Positions 12,581 through 24,260 of a DNA stretch of 64,000 bases are shown piece by piece. Source of the DNA: Melieria omissa (Eukaryota > Arthropoda > Insecta > Diptera > Ulidiidae); assembly GCA_963971225.1 (NCBI GenBank), contig OZ020268.1, positions 48,906,404-48,970,403 on the forward strand. Direction: 5' to 3'. Each line of letters starts with the position of its first letter. The stretch's first letter is position 1. A program made the translations under genes and the position numbers. The notes beneath the pieces are model-generated. The model was not told where the DNA came from and made no database searches. It saw only the letters and a program-made list of their open reading frames with translations.

Positions 12581-14520
12581 TGCTTGTTTTCTTCCAATTT
12601 ATTTAAGTCTCTAAGACGGTCTTAGTGTTTGATATTCTTTATTTTGTTTTATTGTTGTTGTTTGAGCTTCTTTTAGTCGGCTTTTGAAGCACAATGCGTC
12701 TCACTTTATTTTTTTTTTTATAAGCCGCTTAAATTGAGCCGCCGTATTGTAGAAATGCTGTGTGGAAAAGCAGCGTAACAAGAAAAGTGCTGAACGTCGC
12801 AGACCAAATGCCAACAAGAAACAAAAACAAAGCTAAACCGGTTCAATGCAATGCGATTTGAGGTTATGTAGTATTTTTCGACGATTTTTCAGCTTTCTAC
12901 ATTTTGTGCTGCCGGACAAGCGCATTGCTTGTGCTGCTTTCTTGTTCTGCCCTCGTCGCTTCTTCACTTTTCTTCAGGCGCTCTCTGCTGCTTTGCCGGC
13001 CCTGAAGCTGTTCGATTGCCTTGTGGGCATTTTGTTCTTTTGTGTCACAAGCACAGTGCAACGATTCTCCCCACCTCCCAGTGGTGGAACATCGATGAAC
13101 AGAGCTGAGCAGAGCAATGAAGCTACTGTTGTTGTTGTTGTTGTTGCTGTCGTCATGTTATTACCATAACTCCAAAGAGGTTGCACTTGTTTTTCGGCTC
13201 GAACGTGTTGTTTACGTTGTCGTGTTGCTGCTGTCGTTGTTGTTTTCGTTGTTGCTGTGTTGTTGTTACAATTGCTGCTGCTGCTGTCCAGCGCGTAGGT
13301 AGAACTTGACAACAGCGCACAAATGGCTGCAAATCGACAAACTGCAAGTGTGCCATGTCCGTTCATTTAGCTAGCAGCCGCGTCTGTTCGCCTATTCGTA
13401 TGTGCGTCCGTCCGTCTGTCTGTCTGTCTGTTCGTTCATGTACGCTTTCATTTAGCTCGCTGTCGGCTCTGACTGTCTGTTCGTACTTCTAACTGTCTGT
13501 CCATAACATCTAGCTGTCTGTCTGTCTACCTGTCTGTATATCTATCTATCTGTCTGTATGTCGGTCAGTCGCCTGTCTGCTGTGGCTGGCCGCTGCCACG
13601 TTGGCGGCCTGTGTGCGTCCGGTTAGCTGTCCTGTGTTGCATGCGGCTGACAGTCATAACCACAAAAAAGAAACAACAACTGCAACAACATTGAAAAACC
13701 GACAACAACAACACCACTACCACAATCCGGCAATGTTGCGCCGCTGCAACATGTGTAAAGCATGTTTTGTTTTACCTGTTGTTGTTGCGGTCGCCGTTGT
13801 ACTCGTTGTTATAATTGCGAATACTGACATCATGATGTGGTTGTTGTTTTTGTTGTTGTTGATTTGGTTCACTGCAGTTGTGGCTGTTTTCGCGCACGTC
13901 CGCTGATAAGGTCTGTCTGTCTGTCTGCCTGCGCTGTGTGTACTCTGTGTTCGAATGTTTGTCTGTTTGTATGTGTGTGTATGTTTGTGGCTTTGCTGTA
14001 CTGTTGGCCTACGCTGTCATGCCGTCATGTCTCGTTCCTGCCGCCCTCGGCCATCTATGTCGTCATTTTCAACATGTCTTACCTATCGTTACCCGCAAGC
14101 CCCCTCAACCAAAAAAAAAAAGAATTATAAAACGTCGCCTGGCCCACACGCGTGCCACCTTTCACGCACTCAACGTTGAGTAATGCCATTCGCGGTGCAG
14201 TTCTGTCACTCTGTTGCCCCCCTTTCTACCACCAATCCGCTGCCATTTTGTATTCTAAATCGTGTTTTCTTTGTATGCCACAAGTGTTGGCTGCCTGACA
14301 GGATTTTCTCGTTTGTGTCTCTGCGTTCACGCAGCCAGCGAACAGTCACACTTTCAAGTTGCGTTTGACATGTTTTGCTTTTCAAAACAACAATTACAAC
14401 AAGCACACATTTTCATTTTTTTGCATGCCCCTCCAGCTGCCTTTGGAGTGCCACTAATTCCTGTCAAGTGTCCACTTGCGACTGGCATAAATTTTCTTGC
14501 TGATATATGCTAAAAAGTTA
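12581..14520. other. Non-coding triplet-rich block
   Basis: Balanced DNA dense in GTTGTTGCTG and CAACAACAAC runs. These generate long overlapping frames of Val/Leu/Cys or Gln/Asn/Thr on both strands, none resembling a known domain. It looks like fly regulatory or UTR-type sequence. The tetranucleotide tract is listed separately. Confidence 0.45.
13406..13566. repeat. (CTGT)n tetranucleotide microsatellite, interrupted
   Basis: Runs of GTCTGTCTGTCTGT and CTATCTATCTGTCTGT are separated by short interruptions. A second short CTGT run occurs at about 13911-13930. These are typical slippage tracts. Confidence 0.85.
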
Positions 14521-16400
14521 TCACAACTAATGCCGTAAGGGACTTGAAATTATAAAAATGCAAATTTATGAAGACTTAAAAGCACACGAAAAAATTTAAT
14601 TTATTTTGTCAATATTTAGCCAAATACAAAAAGTTATAAAAACTATTAAAGAAGTACTATGACTCTTACCTGCTCAAGTTTGGCTCTAAACTCTAAAAAT
14701 TGTTCAAAAAACACATTTTGAAATTTTTCGAAGTTCAGAATTGTTCAAAAAATGTATTCGAAAAAGATGAACTGCAGTGCACGTTCTTAAAATTAGTTAA
14801 AACTCAACAAAAGCAGTTCAAAAACACAAAATTCTAAATTTTTTGTGTTCGAAACTGTGAAAACTATTCGAAAAAGGGAAACTTCAGTGCCGGTACTCAA
14901 AAGTACTTTTAACTCTATGAAAGCAGCTTATAAAAGCAAATTTTGAAATTTTTTTTATTCCACATCGTCTGAAAACTGTACTCGAAAAAGGGAAACTGCA
15001 GTGCAAGTTTTCAGAAAACTTTTAAACCCGATCAGTCTATAAAAGCATTGTGTTCGAAACTGTCTGCAAAATGTGTTCGGAAAAGATAAACAACAATGCA
15101 AGTTGTCAAAACTACTTCAAACTCGATAAGTCTATGAAAGCAGTGCATAAAAAAAAAAGATATTGTTTGGGGTTCAAAAAAGTCAAAAAAATTTATTCGG
15201 AAAAGGAAAACTGCAGTACAGGTTCTCAAAATAGGTTTAAACGCAATAAAATCAGTTCTTAAACAAATTTCGGAATTTTTTTGTGTTCGAAAATGTACAA
15301 AAATAATTATTCAACAGTAGGAAATTGTTCTTGGGTTCTTAAAATCAGTTTAAAGCGTAATAAATCCACAGGAATAGTTTATAAAAACAAATTACACAAT
15401 TTTTCGGACTCCAAAATGGTCCAAACAAGTTTATTTTTCAATTTTGAAATGCAAATAAGTTCACGAATTTAGTTTAAAGTTCGTAAAGTTTGAAAACCCC
15501 TTTTTAACATACCTTTTAAACAAATTTCAACGTTTTTCGAAGTTCGAAACTGTGCGAAAACTGTATTAATCAATGGAAAACTGTAGTGCCAGTTCATATA
15601 ATCAGTTTTAAAACATAAAAACAAATTTCGAACAATTTCGAAGTCCGAATCTGTAAAAAATTTATATTCCGAAAGTTGCAATTGAGGTTACAAAATTTTG
15701 TAAAGTTTGATCAGTTTATAAAAACAAAACCGTTGATAGAAACAAATATATAAGTGTTTCGGAGTGCGGAATTTAAGTTTATTTGTCGAATGGAAACTAC
15801 AAATCAAATTGCACAAAATTACACATCAAGTTGAAAGTTCAAGAAGTTCCTAAAAACAGTTCATAGAACAATTTTGTAATTTGGCAGAACTCGAAACTGT
15901 GCGAAAAGTTTATTTGCCGAAGAAAAACTACAGTATCGGTCATCATAATCTGTTTGAAGTGTAACAAGCTCAAAAGAATAGTTCATAAAAACAAATGTCG
16001 ACATTTGTGGAGTTCAAAACTGTCCAAAATATTTATGTTCCCAAGAAAAACTAGAGATCAAAGTAAACAAATTACTGGAAATTTCAATAAGTTCATAAAA
16101 ACAGTTCATGGTGAAGTAATGTTTCAGAGTTCGAAACTGTCTGATGAGTTAATTTGCCAAAGCAGAACTGCAGTTCTAGTTATGGAAATCATTTTCAAAT
16201 TCAAACAATCAAACAAAACAGTGTATGGCGAACCGCGTTTCGAAACGTTCTGATGTTCCAAAGTTTAATCGATAAAGTAAAACTGTAGTTTCGGCTATAA
16301 AAATTTGTTAAAATTCAGAAAAGTCCTTAAAAAGAGTTTATTAAAACCAATTTTGCAATTTTTTGAAGTTCGAAGCTATCCATTATGATTATTCGTCAAA
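14521..16400. repeat. Degenerate tandem array, period about 110-120 bp
   Basis: Diverged units contain, in order: GTTCATAAAAACAAATTT, (T)CGAAGTTCGAAACTGT, a TATTCGAAAAAGGAAA segment, ACTGCAGTGCAAGTT and CTCAAAATCAGTTTAAA. The ACTGCAGTGC landmark recurs near 14772, 14888, 14995, 15211 and 15582. About 14 copies fit. The short frames (60-100 codons) are phases of the array. Confidence 0.8.
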
Positions 16401-16424
16401 GAAGAAGATCAGCTCTAGTTTAAA

Positions 16425-16680
16425 CCGACCGATTCGGTCACATTGGGCCAATAATTGGCTTTTGAGCACAAAAAGTTATTCAACTTCGGCTTCGGTTTTA
16501 GCCGAATGTCAGTATTGTAGCCGATTAATCGGCTTCGGCCAAAATACAAGCCGAAGGTAAAAATTTTTTAGTACAACAATTTTTTCAGCTTTGGCTTCGG
16601 TTTCAGCCGAATGCCAGTATTGTAGCCGATTAATCGGCTTCCGTTAAAATGCCACCTTCGGTCGGGCTTTAATTTTCTTA
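16425..16680. repeat. Two-copy tandem repeat of 105 bp with CCGATTAATCGG palindrome
   Basis: Copies starting at about 16484 and 16589 share (C)TTCGGCTTCGGTTT(T/C)AGCCGAAT, CAGTATTGTAGCCGATTAATCGGCTTC and an ACAA..TTTT spacer. The units are rich in short inverted motifs (CTTCGGC/GCCGAAG, CCGATTAATCGG). They resemble internal sequence of a DNA transposon, but no termini were found. Confidence 0.7.
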
Positions 16681-18160
16681 AATTTAAAAGAAAATTCTTT
16701 GAGGTATGTGGCAACACTGACAAGCTTACAAGCTTGTTTGCAAAAGTTTCGGCCAAACAAGCCAAATTTTACAACTTCCACAAGCAACTCAAGGGCTCTC
16801 GCAGAACTCCTAAACATTGAGTTGGTGACATCTGATGCCGCCATTCAACGTCAGGCTGCATATAAATGGAATTTATGTGACTGCCGAGCGCACACTTAAA
16901 AGCCAAATTGCACAGAAATGATGACCAATACTCGGCCGTAACTGCAAATATTCTGGTCATTCGGCAAATAAATTTGTTCCACTTACAAATGAAATTCACT
17001 GGGAGATGCTGGAAGGCATTCGGCAAATATTTTTGCCATAAAGACAAAATGAAAATCGATGTCACGCATTTCGAAATGCCGTGCAATATTTTTATCAACT
17101 CATCGGCTGACGTCACATTAGTCCCTGTGTGGTCTATTTTGGTGTATATGTGTGTGTGCCGTCTATCTCTCTATGCCTGTGTGTCTGTTCGACGCTTGAA
17201 AGGTTTCAATCTTTATGCTGTTTGCGATAGGGAATTTTGTGTTATGCCATTAATGGATTTTCTTTTGTCATTGGCATAATTTCGCCCTCTCGCCGTCCAA
17301 CTTGCCGTTTCAACAATTGCTTACGTTATTCGCCCGTTTGGTTGTTGTAGGTGGCTTCTGCTTTCATCGCTGAATGCCGCCATGACATTTAATACGCCGA
17401 AAAATAGATTCTCAATGTTCGTTTGTCAGCAGGCGGCATCGTTGTTAGTGGAGCCCAGTGGCTGATTGCTGGGTGCGGTAGCGCTCAGAATTCCATTACG
17501 ACATTGTCTCGCTTGTAACCAACTTATTCGGTTGCCTGGCGCTGCGCCGCCCACGCCTTCACATACGCGCGCCTCTCGGCTGCCATAAATTTTGCGCAAC
17601 TTTGTGCTAGGAACTTTTTTCGTGCGATATCGCCTATGGGCCGTTTTGTGTGTTGTTGGGTGGAGTCGCATCGTAGCGGCAGCCTTGAGTTGCGCCACAT
17701 TGCAATAAAAATGATATCTGCAGCAGGGCGTCGTTTAAATTTGCTACATTTTATCTGGCCCACTCGCACAGTTGACGCTTCAACTCAACATTGAGAGCAG
17801 ACATTGAGACTAAGACGCAATTTGTGGTTGGGTGGCAACACTGTACGTAGCAAAAGACTTTTATGGTAGTTGCCCGCTGTGAGTTGTGATGGGCGCCGAT
17901 ATTAAATTTCTAAGCCAAATTGAATGCGGCCCTTTTTGAAGCACTTAAGAACTCAAGCGGCGCAGAGTGACAATTATGAAAACGGCTGCTATTGGGTGGA
18001 AGGACAATTGGGAAGAGAGGATCGTAAGAATGAAGCTTTAGCACTTAAGCTTGGATTTGATGTGAGCAATTAAGATTTGATTAAAGTTTGGGGATTTGTA
18101 GAAAAGCGAATTTTGACAGAAAAACTATTTCAAGTTCATGTTTTCATGTGCGCAACTGTT
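16681..18160. other. Non-coding block, apparently single-copy
   Basis: Balanced composition with GGCAACACT motifs at 16710-16718 and 17834-17842. Opposed overlapping frames up to 123 codons show no domain. No RNA gene was recognised. Confidence 0.45.
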
Positions 18161-19008
18161 CTCGTTTTTTAAGATTGTGAGCCCATATTGACAAATCAAT
18201 GTTGATAGTTTCTTTTTAGACTTTTGAGATAACATTGGCAGAGTAATTTAAATGAATAAGAAACTCATCTCATTTTAGTTGTTTTTAAGCTTTTACCTTA
18301 CATCAATATATTGAACTCTTCTCACTTTTTTAGTTTCTGCAGTCAGTACTAGCCAAGAAAGTACTATTTCAATTCTTCCCAAATTAATGTTTGAAAGTGA
18401 AAGGAGTAGAAGAAACTTTAGAGTTTTGGAATCACATAAATAGACTCAAGTGTTCTCATTTTGTTTTGTATGAACACTCTTATTTTTCTGAAGTTGATGA
18501 AAGTAGAATAGAGTAGTAGAAACTCTTTTTGTAGAGTTTTGCAATCACACAAATATTCTCAACTGTTCTCATTTTGTCTTGTATGAACACTCTTTTCTTT
18601 CTTCTTTTTCAACAAATTATCTACGATTGCAAGTGTTTTCAAATGAATCTTGAAAGCTTAGCTTTTGAGAGTTTTTGTGTTATCTTTTTTGTTTGTTTCT
18701 TTGACGTGTAAATGTTTCAACTGTTCTCAAATGAATGTTTAAGACTTAAGTGGACAGAAAAGATTGCAATTGGAGCTTTTTCTGTTTTGAAGTTTCGAGA
18801 TTTTTGCACACATATTAAACTATTCTCATTTTTTATGGTACAGAAACTCTTCTCTTTTGAGGTTTTAAAATCAGTGTCAATGTTTCGGCTATCTAAAATG
18901 CAAATAGATGTTACAGGGTTAAGTAGATAGAAATTATTGCAATAGAAACTTTTTTTGGAGTTTTGAGACTTGCATTCACATAAATAGACTTAACTGTTCT
19001 CATTATGT
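18161..19008. repeat. Degenerate repeats around TTCTCATTTTGT..TATGAACACTCTT
   Basis: The phrase GAGTTTTG-AATCACA(T/C)AAATA followed by TTCTCATTTTGT and ATGAACACTCTT occurs well at about 18422 and 18534 (112 bp apart). Weaker relatives lie near 18790 and 18958. This appears to be an old array feeding into the 243-bp array downstream. Confidence 0.55.
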
Positions 19009-19741
19009 GTTACGAATAGAAAAATTGTTTAGTTTAGAACAGAAAATTGCTCAAAAGTGAGTTAAAAGGTACACAGCTATACAAAGTTTTTATTGCTATG
19101 GCAACTGTTCCCAGTCAAAAATGTCACTTGATTTTGAGTTTTGTAAATGTCAGTCTGGCCAAGAATACAACCAATATGAGTCCCAAGAAAGTAATTGAAA
19201 ATTCAACTGTTCCCAAAACAGTTTTCGGAGCCATAAAATAGTTTAGGAAAATAAGAAATATAAAAATTGTTTAGTTTAGAATAGAAAAATTGCTCAAAAG
19301 TGAGTTAAAAAGTATAAAGCTAGACAACGTTTTTATTGCTATGGCAACTGTTCCCAGTAAAAAATGTCACTTGATTTTGAGTTTTGTAAATGTCAGTCTG
19401 GCCAAGAATGCAACCAATATGAGTCCCAAGAAAGTAATTGAAAATTCAACTGTTCCCAAAACAGTTTTCGGAGCCATAAAATAGTTTAGAAAAATAAGAA
19501 ATATAAAAATTGTTTACTTTAGAATAGAAAATTGCTCAAAAGTGAGTTAAAAGGTACACAGCTATACAAAGTTTTTATTGCTATGGCAACTGTTCCCAGT
19601 CAAAAATGTCATTTGTTTTGGAGTTTTGTAAATGTCAGTCTGGCTAAGAATGCAACCAATATGAGTCCCAAGAAAGTAATTGAAAATTCAACTGTTCCCA
19701 AAACAGTTTTCGGAGCCATAAATGAGTTTAAAATGTGTTAA
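19009..19741. repeat. Three tandem copies of a 243-bp unit
   Basis: Near-identical units start at about 19009, 19252 and 19494. Landmarks are AAATTGTTTAGTTTAGAA, CTCAAAAGTGAGTTAAAA, ATGGCAACTGTTCCCAGT and CCAAAACAGTTTTCGG. Each unit holds an ATG-to-stop frame of 64-69 codons. Copies 1 and 3 share variants that copy 2 lacks (in the segment after GAGTTAAAA), which suggests unequal exchange or conversion rather than simple stepwise duplication. A worn relative continues to about 19890. Confidence 0.92.
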
Positions 19742-20020
19742 TTTGTGCAGAAGAATCATTGGAAAATTGAGAAAGTTAACTGTTCTCAGACATCATACTA
19801 CACTCATGCACGATTTTTCAAATAGAAAACTTCTCGAAAGTGAGTGAAAGAGTTACACAAATACTTTGAACAGTCCTATACAGCTGTTCCTAGGCTCAGA
19901 AAAGATTTTCAAAATATTGTTTAAGTCTTCCCCTCAAGGGAATCGTTTTTTATGCAAACAATTTTAAAAATTACAACCCCTAGCAATAAAATTCACTTAA
20001 AAAACTTGTTTTATAATCAC
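19742..20020. other. Decayed edge of the 243-bp array and spacer
   Basis: The motifs TTCTCGAAAGTGAGTGAAAG and CAGCTGTTCCTAG around 19830-19895 echo the 243-bp unit. Otherwise nothing was recognised. Confidence 0.4.
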
Positions 20021-20900
20021 CAATATTCAGCCAATACCCAAACCTTAACTATTCCCATACCACCACTGCTTTCTCGTTTGCTTTCTCTCTTCCTCCTTTT
20101 CACCATATCTCAATCTATACGACGGCCCATTATTCTCGGCGTTATTGCTGCAATTTGCAGTTAGCTGCAGCTGCAATTTTTTTATGTCTGCATCTCCGCT
20201 CGGCTGAGCGCTGCAAGTCACTTTATCCATTTCCTCTGAAACTCTCATTTCCTAGCGGCCAACTCTACTCTAGCGCCTTTGTCTTGATGCCATATGCGCT
20301 GACTGGTGTTGGTTTTCAAGGGTACTTCAGGCGGGGTAGGGGCGGGCGTTTGTTGTAGTAAGTTGCCATTGTATGTAGTCGCTTTTGTGGCATTCCACAC
20401 CGAAATGGTAATTTCAAATAACAATGGCGGACTTTACGTTTTAAGTTCTACATTTGCCGATTTTTTTATACGATATTATTTTTGTTTTTACTGGCTTCTT
20501 TTTTTCGCATTTTGCCAACATATAATGTGTGGCCATTGCAAGCAAAGTGATGGAGGGGGGGAAGTTGGTTCGGCATGTCTGTTTGTCCACGCGCCCCCAC
20601 TGTGCTTTTGTTGTTTCAACTGACCGGCTGGCTGACGTTGGCAGTTGGTTTACGTTGGCAATGTTTGCGGCATGTTCGGTGTATGGTTCGGTCGTGCGGC
20701 TTGGAATTTGGCATTGTACGCCCATATTTCAATTCATTCGCTTTTGCGGTGTTATTTTCGGGTATAATTGTTGCTATTGTTCTAGCCATAATGCTGTACG
20801 CGGCACAATAGTCGTTCTGAATGCTTCCTTGGGAATAAGTTTTTGTATGAAAGATGCGCCAAAGTAGAGTTGAAAATATTTTCATTGCGTTTTTATTTTG
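20021..20900. other. Non-coding block
   Basis: Balanced, apparently single-copy DNA. Up to five frames of 78-112 codons overlap on both strands between 20300 and 20890, which is expected where stop codons are sparse and does not indicate a gene. No domain is visible in any of them. Confidence 0.4.
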
Positions 20901-22190
20901 TTAAAACGAGAAGAATGGCATTGGGTAGTTTGAAAGTGTTGAAAAAGTATTTTTCAAAGTCTGAAGACTGAACAGGGGGAATTTTTTATAGATGGTTTTA
21001 ACAAAGCATTAATGAATTTGGGACTTTAAGCTGCCCTATGTTTGCTGAATTCTGAATATTAAAGTCTTCTACATTAAGTCTTTGATTTTGAAACATTGAA
21101 ATCAATGATCAATCTGTAGTATTTAAATATGAGGTCTGAAAGCAAGGCTCCATTCAGTCGCTTCAGGCTTCGTTCAATGTGCCTCACTATCCCTATGAAG
21201 TCGGAACACAAGGCTTCAGTGACTGTCCGTCTCTATCATCCAAATCAAAAGCCTGGAAAACATGCTCCAATCACTATTATTCTCTCATCTGCTTTCGAAA
21301 CATTAAAATCAATGATCAATCTTCAGTATTTAGATATGAGGTCGAAAAGCAAGGCTTCAGTCATTCTCTCTCTGGAAATGAGGCCTTGTAATCAGGCTCT
21401 ATTCCATGTCCCTCACTATCCCTATGAAGTCTGAACACAAGACTTCAGTCACTGTCAATCTCTATCAGCAAAGTCCAAAGCCTGGCAATGAGGCTCCAAT
21501 CACTATTATTCTCTCATCTGCTTTCAAAACATTGAAATCAATGATCAATCATCAGTATTTAGATAAGAGGTCGAAAAGCAAGGCTTCAGTCATTCTCTCT
21601 CTGGAAATGAGGCCTTGAAATCAGGCTCTATTCCATGTCCCTCACTATCCCTATGAAGTCGGAACACAAGGCTTCAGTCACTGTCAATCTCTATCATCCA
21701 AATACAAAGCCTGGCAAATCAAGCTCCAATCACTATTATTCTATCATCTGCTTTCGAAACATTGAGATCAATGATCAATCATCAGTATTTAGATAAGAGG
21801 TCGAAAAACAAGGCTTCAGTCATTCTCTCTCTGGAAATGAGGCCTTGTAATCAGGCTCTATTCCATGTCCCTCACTATCCCTATGAAGTCGGAACACAAG
21901 GTTTCAGTCACTGTCAATCTCTATCATCCAAATCCAAAGCCTGGCAATCAGGCTCCAGTCACTATTATTCTCTCATCTGCTTTCGAAACATTGAAATCAA
22001 TGATCAATCTTCAGTATTTAGATATCAGAATTAATTGAAATCTGGCTCCATTCCTAGTCTCTCGCTATCCCTATGAAGTCTAAACAAAAGACTTCAATCA
22101 CTGTCAGTCTTTGTCATCTCAATCCGAAACCTCGCAATCAGGCTCCAGTCACACTCAGACTATGATCTAAGTAGATACAACGCCTGTATA
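20901..22190. repeat. Tandem array of a 229-bp unit, about 4.5 copies
   Basis: The landmark CCCTATGAAGTC occurs at 21191, 21420, 21649, 21879 and 22069 (spacings 229, 229, 230 and 190). Units also share CAAAGCCTGGCAA, TCTCATCTGCTTTCGAAACATT, GATCAATC(A/T)TCAGTATTTAGATA and TCTCTCTGGAAATGAGGCC. The last copy is shortened and more diverged. Frames of 70-101 codons inside are phases of the repeat. Confidence 0.93.
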
Positions 22191-22850
22191 TTCTTTGCAA
22201 TCAATGCCCCCAGTATCCATATGAAACCTGAAAACTCAATACATTGTCTTAGTTTTTGCAAAATTGTCCACACCCGACCTCGAATTCAATAATCTCTCAG
22301 CTTCCTAATCATTCTAGCGCTCTTGCCGTCTGCACCCAGGCCCCTCTCTTCTCCTGCTCTCTCAATAACTTATTGTACATTATATATTTTCTCTCATATC
22401 AACTCCTTCCACGCCACCGCATTGCTTTTATTGATTTGTTTTGTTTTGTCATTTATGTCCTTGGCCGTAACTTGTTTATTTCCTCTTCTACATATTTATT
22501 TCGTATTTTCACATAAATTATATTTTTTTTCCTGTTTTCGTTCGCTTCTTGTTTTGCGCAATGTGTGCAAAAACATGCGCGCCCCCCAACTCTCCCCTCT
22601 TCTATGCCATAAAATGCCACGCGCGCATTGAAGATGTGCACACAAATGATTGCTTCCAGGAATTTGCAAAAACAATATACAAATACACAGTGACTGTCAC
22701 GCAAACTTGTACAGCAGGCCTCAGTCTTGCTAATTTATTTATGGTTTATGGTTTGTTTTGTGTAATGAACGCTGAATTATTCAAATAGTCAATGCAAGTA
22801 CAACAATTTCCGCCTCCAACTCTTCATAGATAACGTTGGACTACATCCAT
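22191..22850. other. Non-coding block
   Basis: Pyrimidine-rich at first (CTCTCTTCTCCTGCTCTC), then mixed. The frames lack domain character and nothing else was supported. Confidence 0.4.
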
Positions 22851-24260
22851 CAATATGTGGAATTCTTACTAACTAAAACTAGCATCTTTTTTACGCGGGT
22901 CTTTGCTAAAGTCGACCTGTTGGAGGGTGCCTTTTTATGTCCCTTGTTCGCTTGAAGGTATCCGAAAAACAACCATAGGTATCGCTATTAGCTATGACAC
23001 GCATTATCCCAAATAGCTTCGAGTACTTAAATTCCATAGACCATCTTCTTTAGATGACTATTTCAGTAGACGCAAGCTTCTAGACAGCGGCCTCCTCATC
23101 CTTTCAGCTTAATCAACAATGGTATCAATCAACAGATAACTTCCCCATCAAGGTTGAGCTATTCTAGCTGTCTCCCAAAGTTCCCATTATAAATGTGGTA
23201 AGCCATATTAGAGTTCTCCGCTTTACACTAAAAGCCTTCCTGGCCTTCTTGCCTAGTCGCAAAGTTCTCTCAAAGTTCTCCGCTTTAGACTAAGAAGCTT
23301 CTTGACCTGTCTGGTGGCTGTTTTTAAGCCATTCAAATTTGTTTGTGTCGCGTGATTATCCAATTTTCTACCTGACCTTCGAGAGCTGAATTGATTAATT
23401 TTTTGTTATCCATCTAAAAGTTTTTCGCTTTAGACTAAAAACCTCCTTGGTCTCATTGTCTAATGGCTTCTTTAAAGCCGATAAAATTCGCTTGTTTGGG
23501 TACATTTGACCGTCGAGTTACATAATTTTTTCTGTACATCTCAGAGTTCTCCGATTTATACTGCGATCGTTCTAGACTTCACTGCCTAATGACTTCTTTG
23601 AACCTAATTAAGATTATCTGTAGTTAGTCGTTCCAATCCCCTTTTGTAGTGTCTCTCTGTCAGATTAACTAACTGTCGACTAGATCTACTCTACCTCTCC
23701 CCATCTCTTTAGGGTCTTAAAGAAAACGAAGAAGCTAAGAGGAACGAATAATTCTAATCCCATCCTCAATCTTCCTCTCCTAATCCTTCCTTTGATGCCT
23801 AGAACTAAGTGTATGAAAGGTCTTTGGTTTTCGAGCCCATTGGCACATCGTCATCAAACCTTCGAGCGTCGAATTGCTTAATCCCATTCTATGGAATGGG
23901 TTTAGGAACATTTAAGACGTCGTTGACCGTTGAGTTCTCCGATTTTGACTGCGAGCCTTCTTGATTCCACTGCCTAATGGCTTTCGTGGTGTCGTCAGGT
24001 CAACTCACTGACACATCGTCATCAAACCTTTAAGAGTCCAATTGCTTAATCCCATCCCAGGTTTGGGTACCCTTTCGATGCCCACTTACGACTTTCTCTA
24101 ACCTAAATCAGCTGCCAGCTCATTCTTCTACGTCCATCTCGGAGTTCCTAGTTCGAGACAAACATTCCTCACTGCCTATGGGTTTCTTTAGGGCCCAATG
24201 ATGTAACCTCTGAAAACCAACACCACAGAAGTGGTTATTGGTAACCCATATTTACCGAAA
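22851..24260. repeat. Degenerate tandem domain (GAGTTCTCCGCTTTAGACT theme)
   Basis: Variants of GAGTTCTCCG(C/A)TTTAGACTAAAAGCC followed by TTCTTGACCTC and CTGCCTAATGGCTTCTTT recur near 23212, 23274, 23417, 23544, 23930 and 24149. The phrase GTCGAATTGCTTAATCCCAT recurs near 23868 and 24036. It is an old, strongly diverged array. No frame over 60 codons spans it. Confidence 0.6.
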
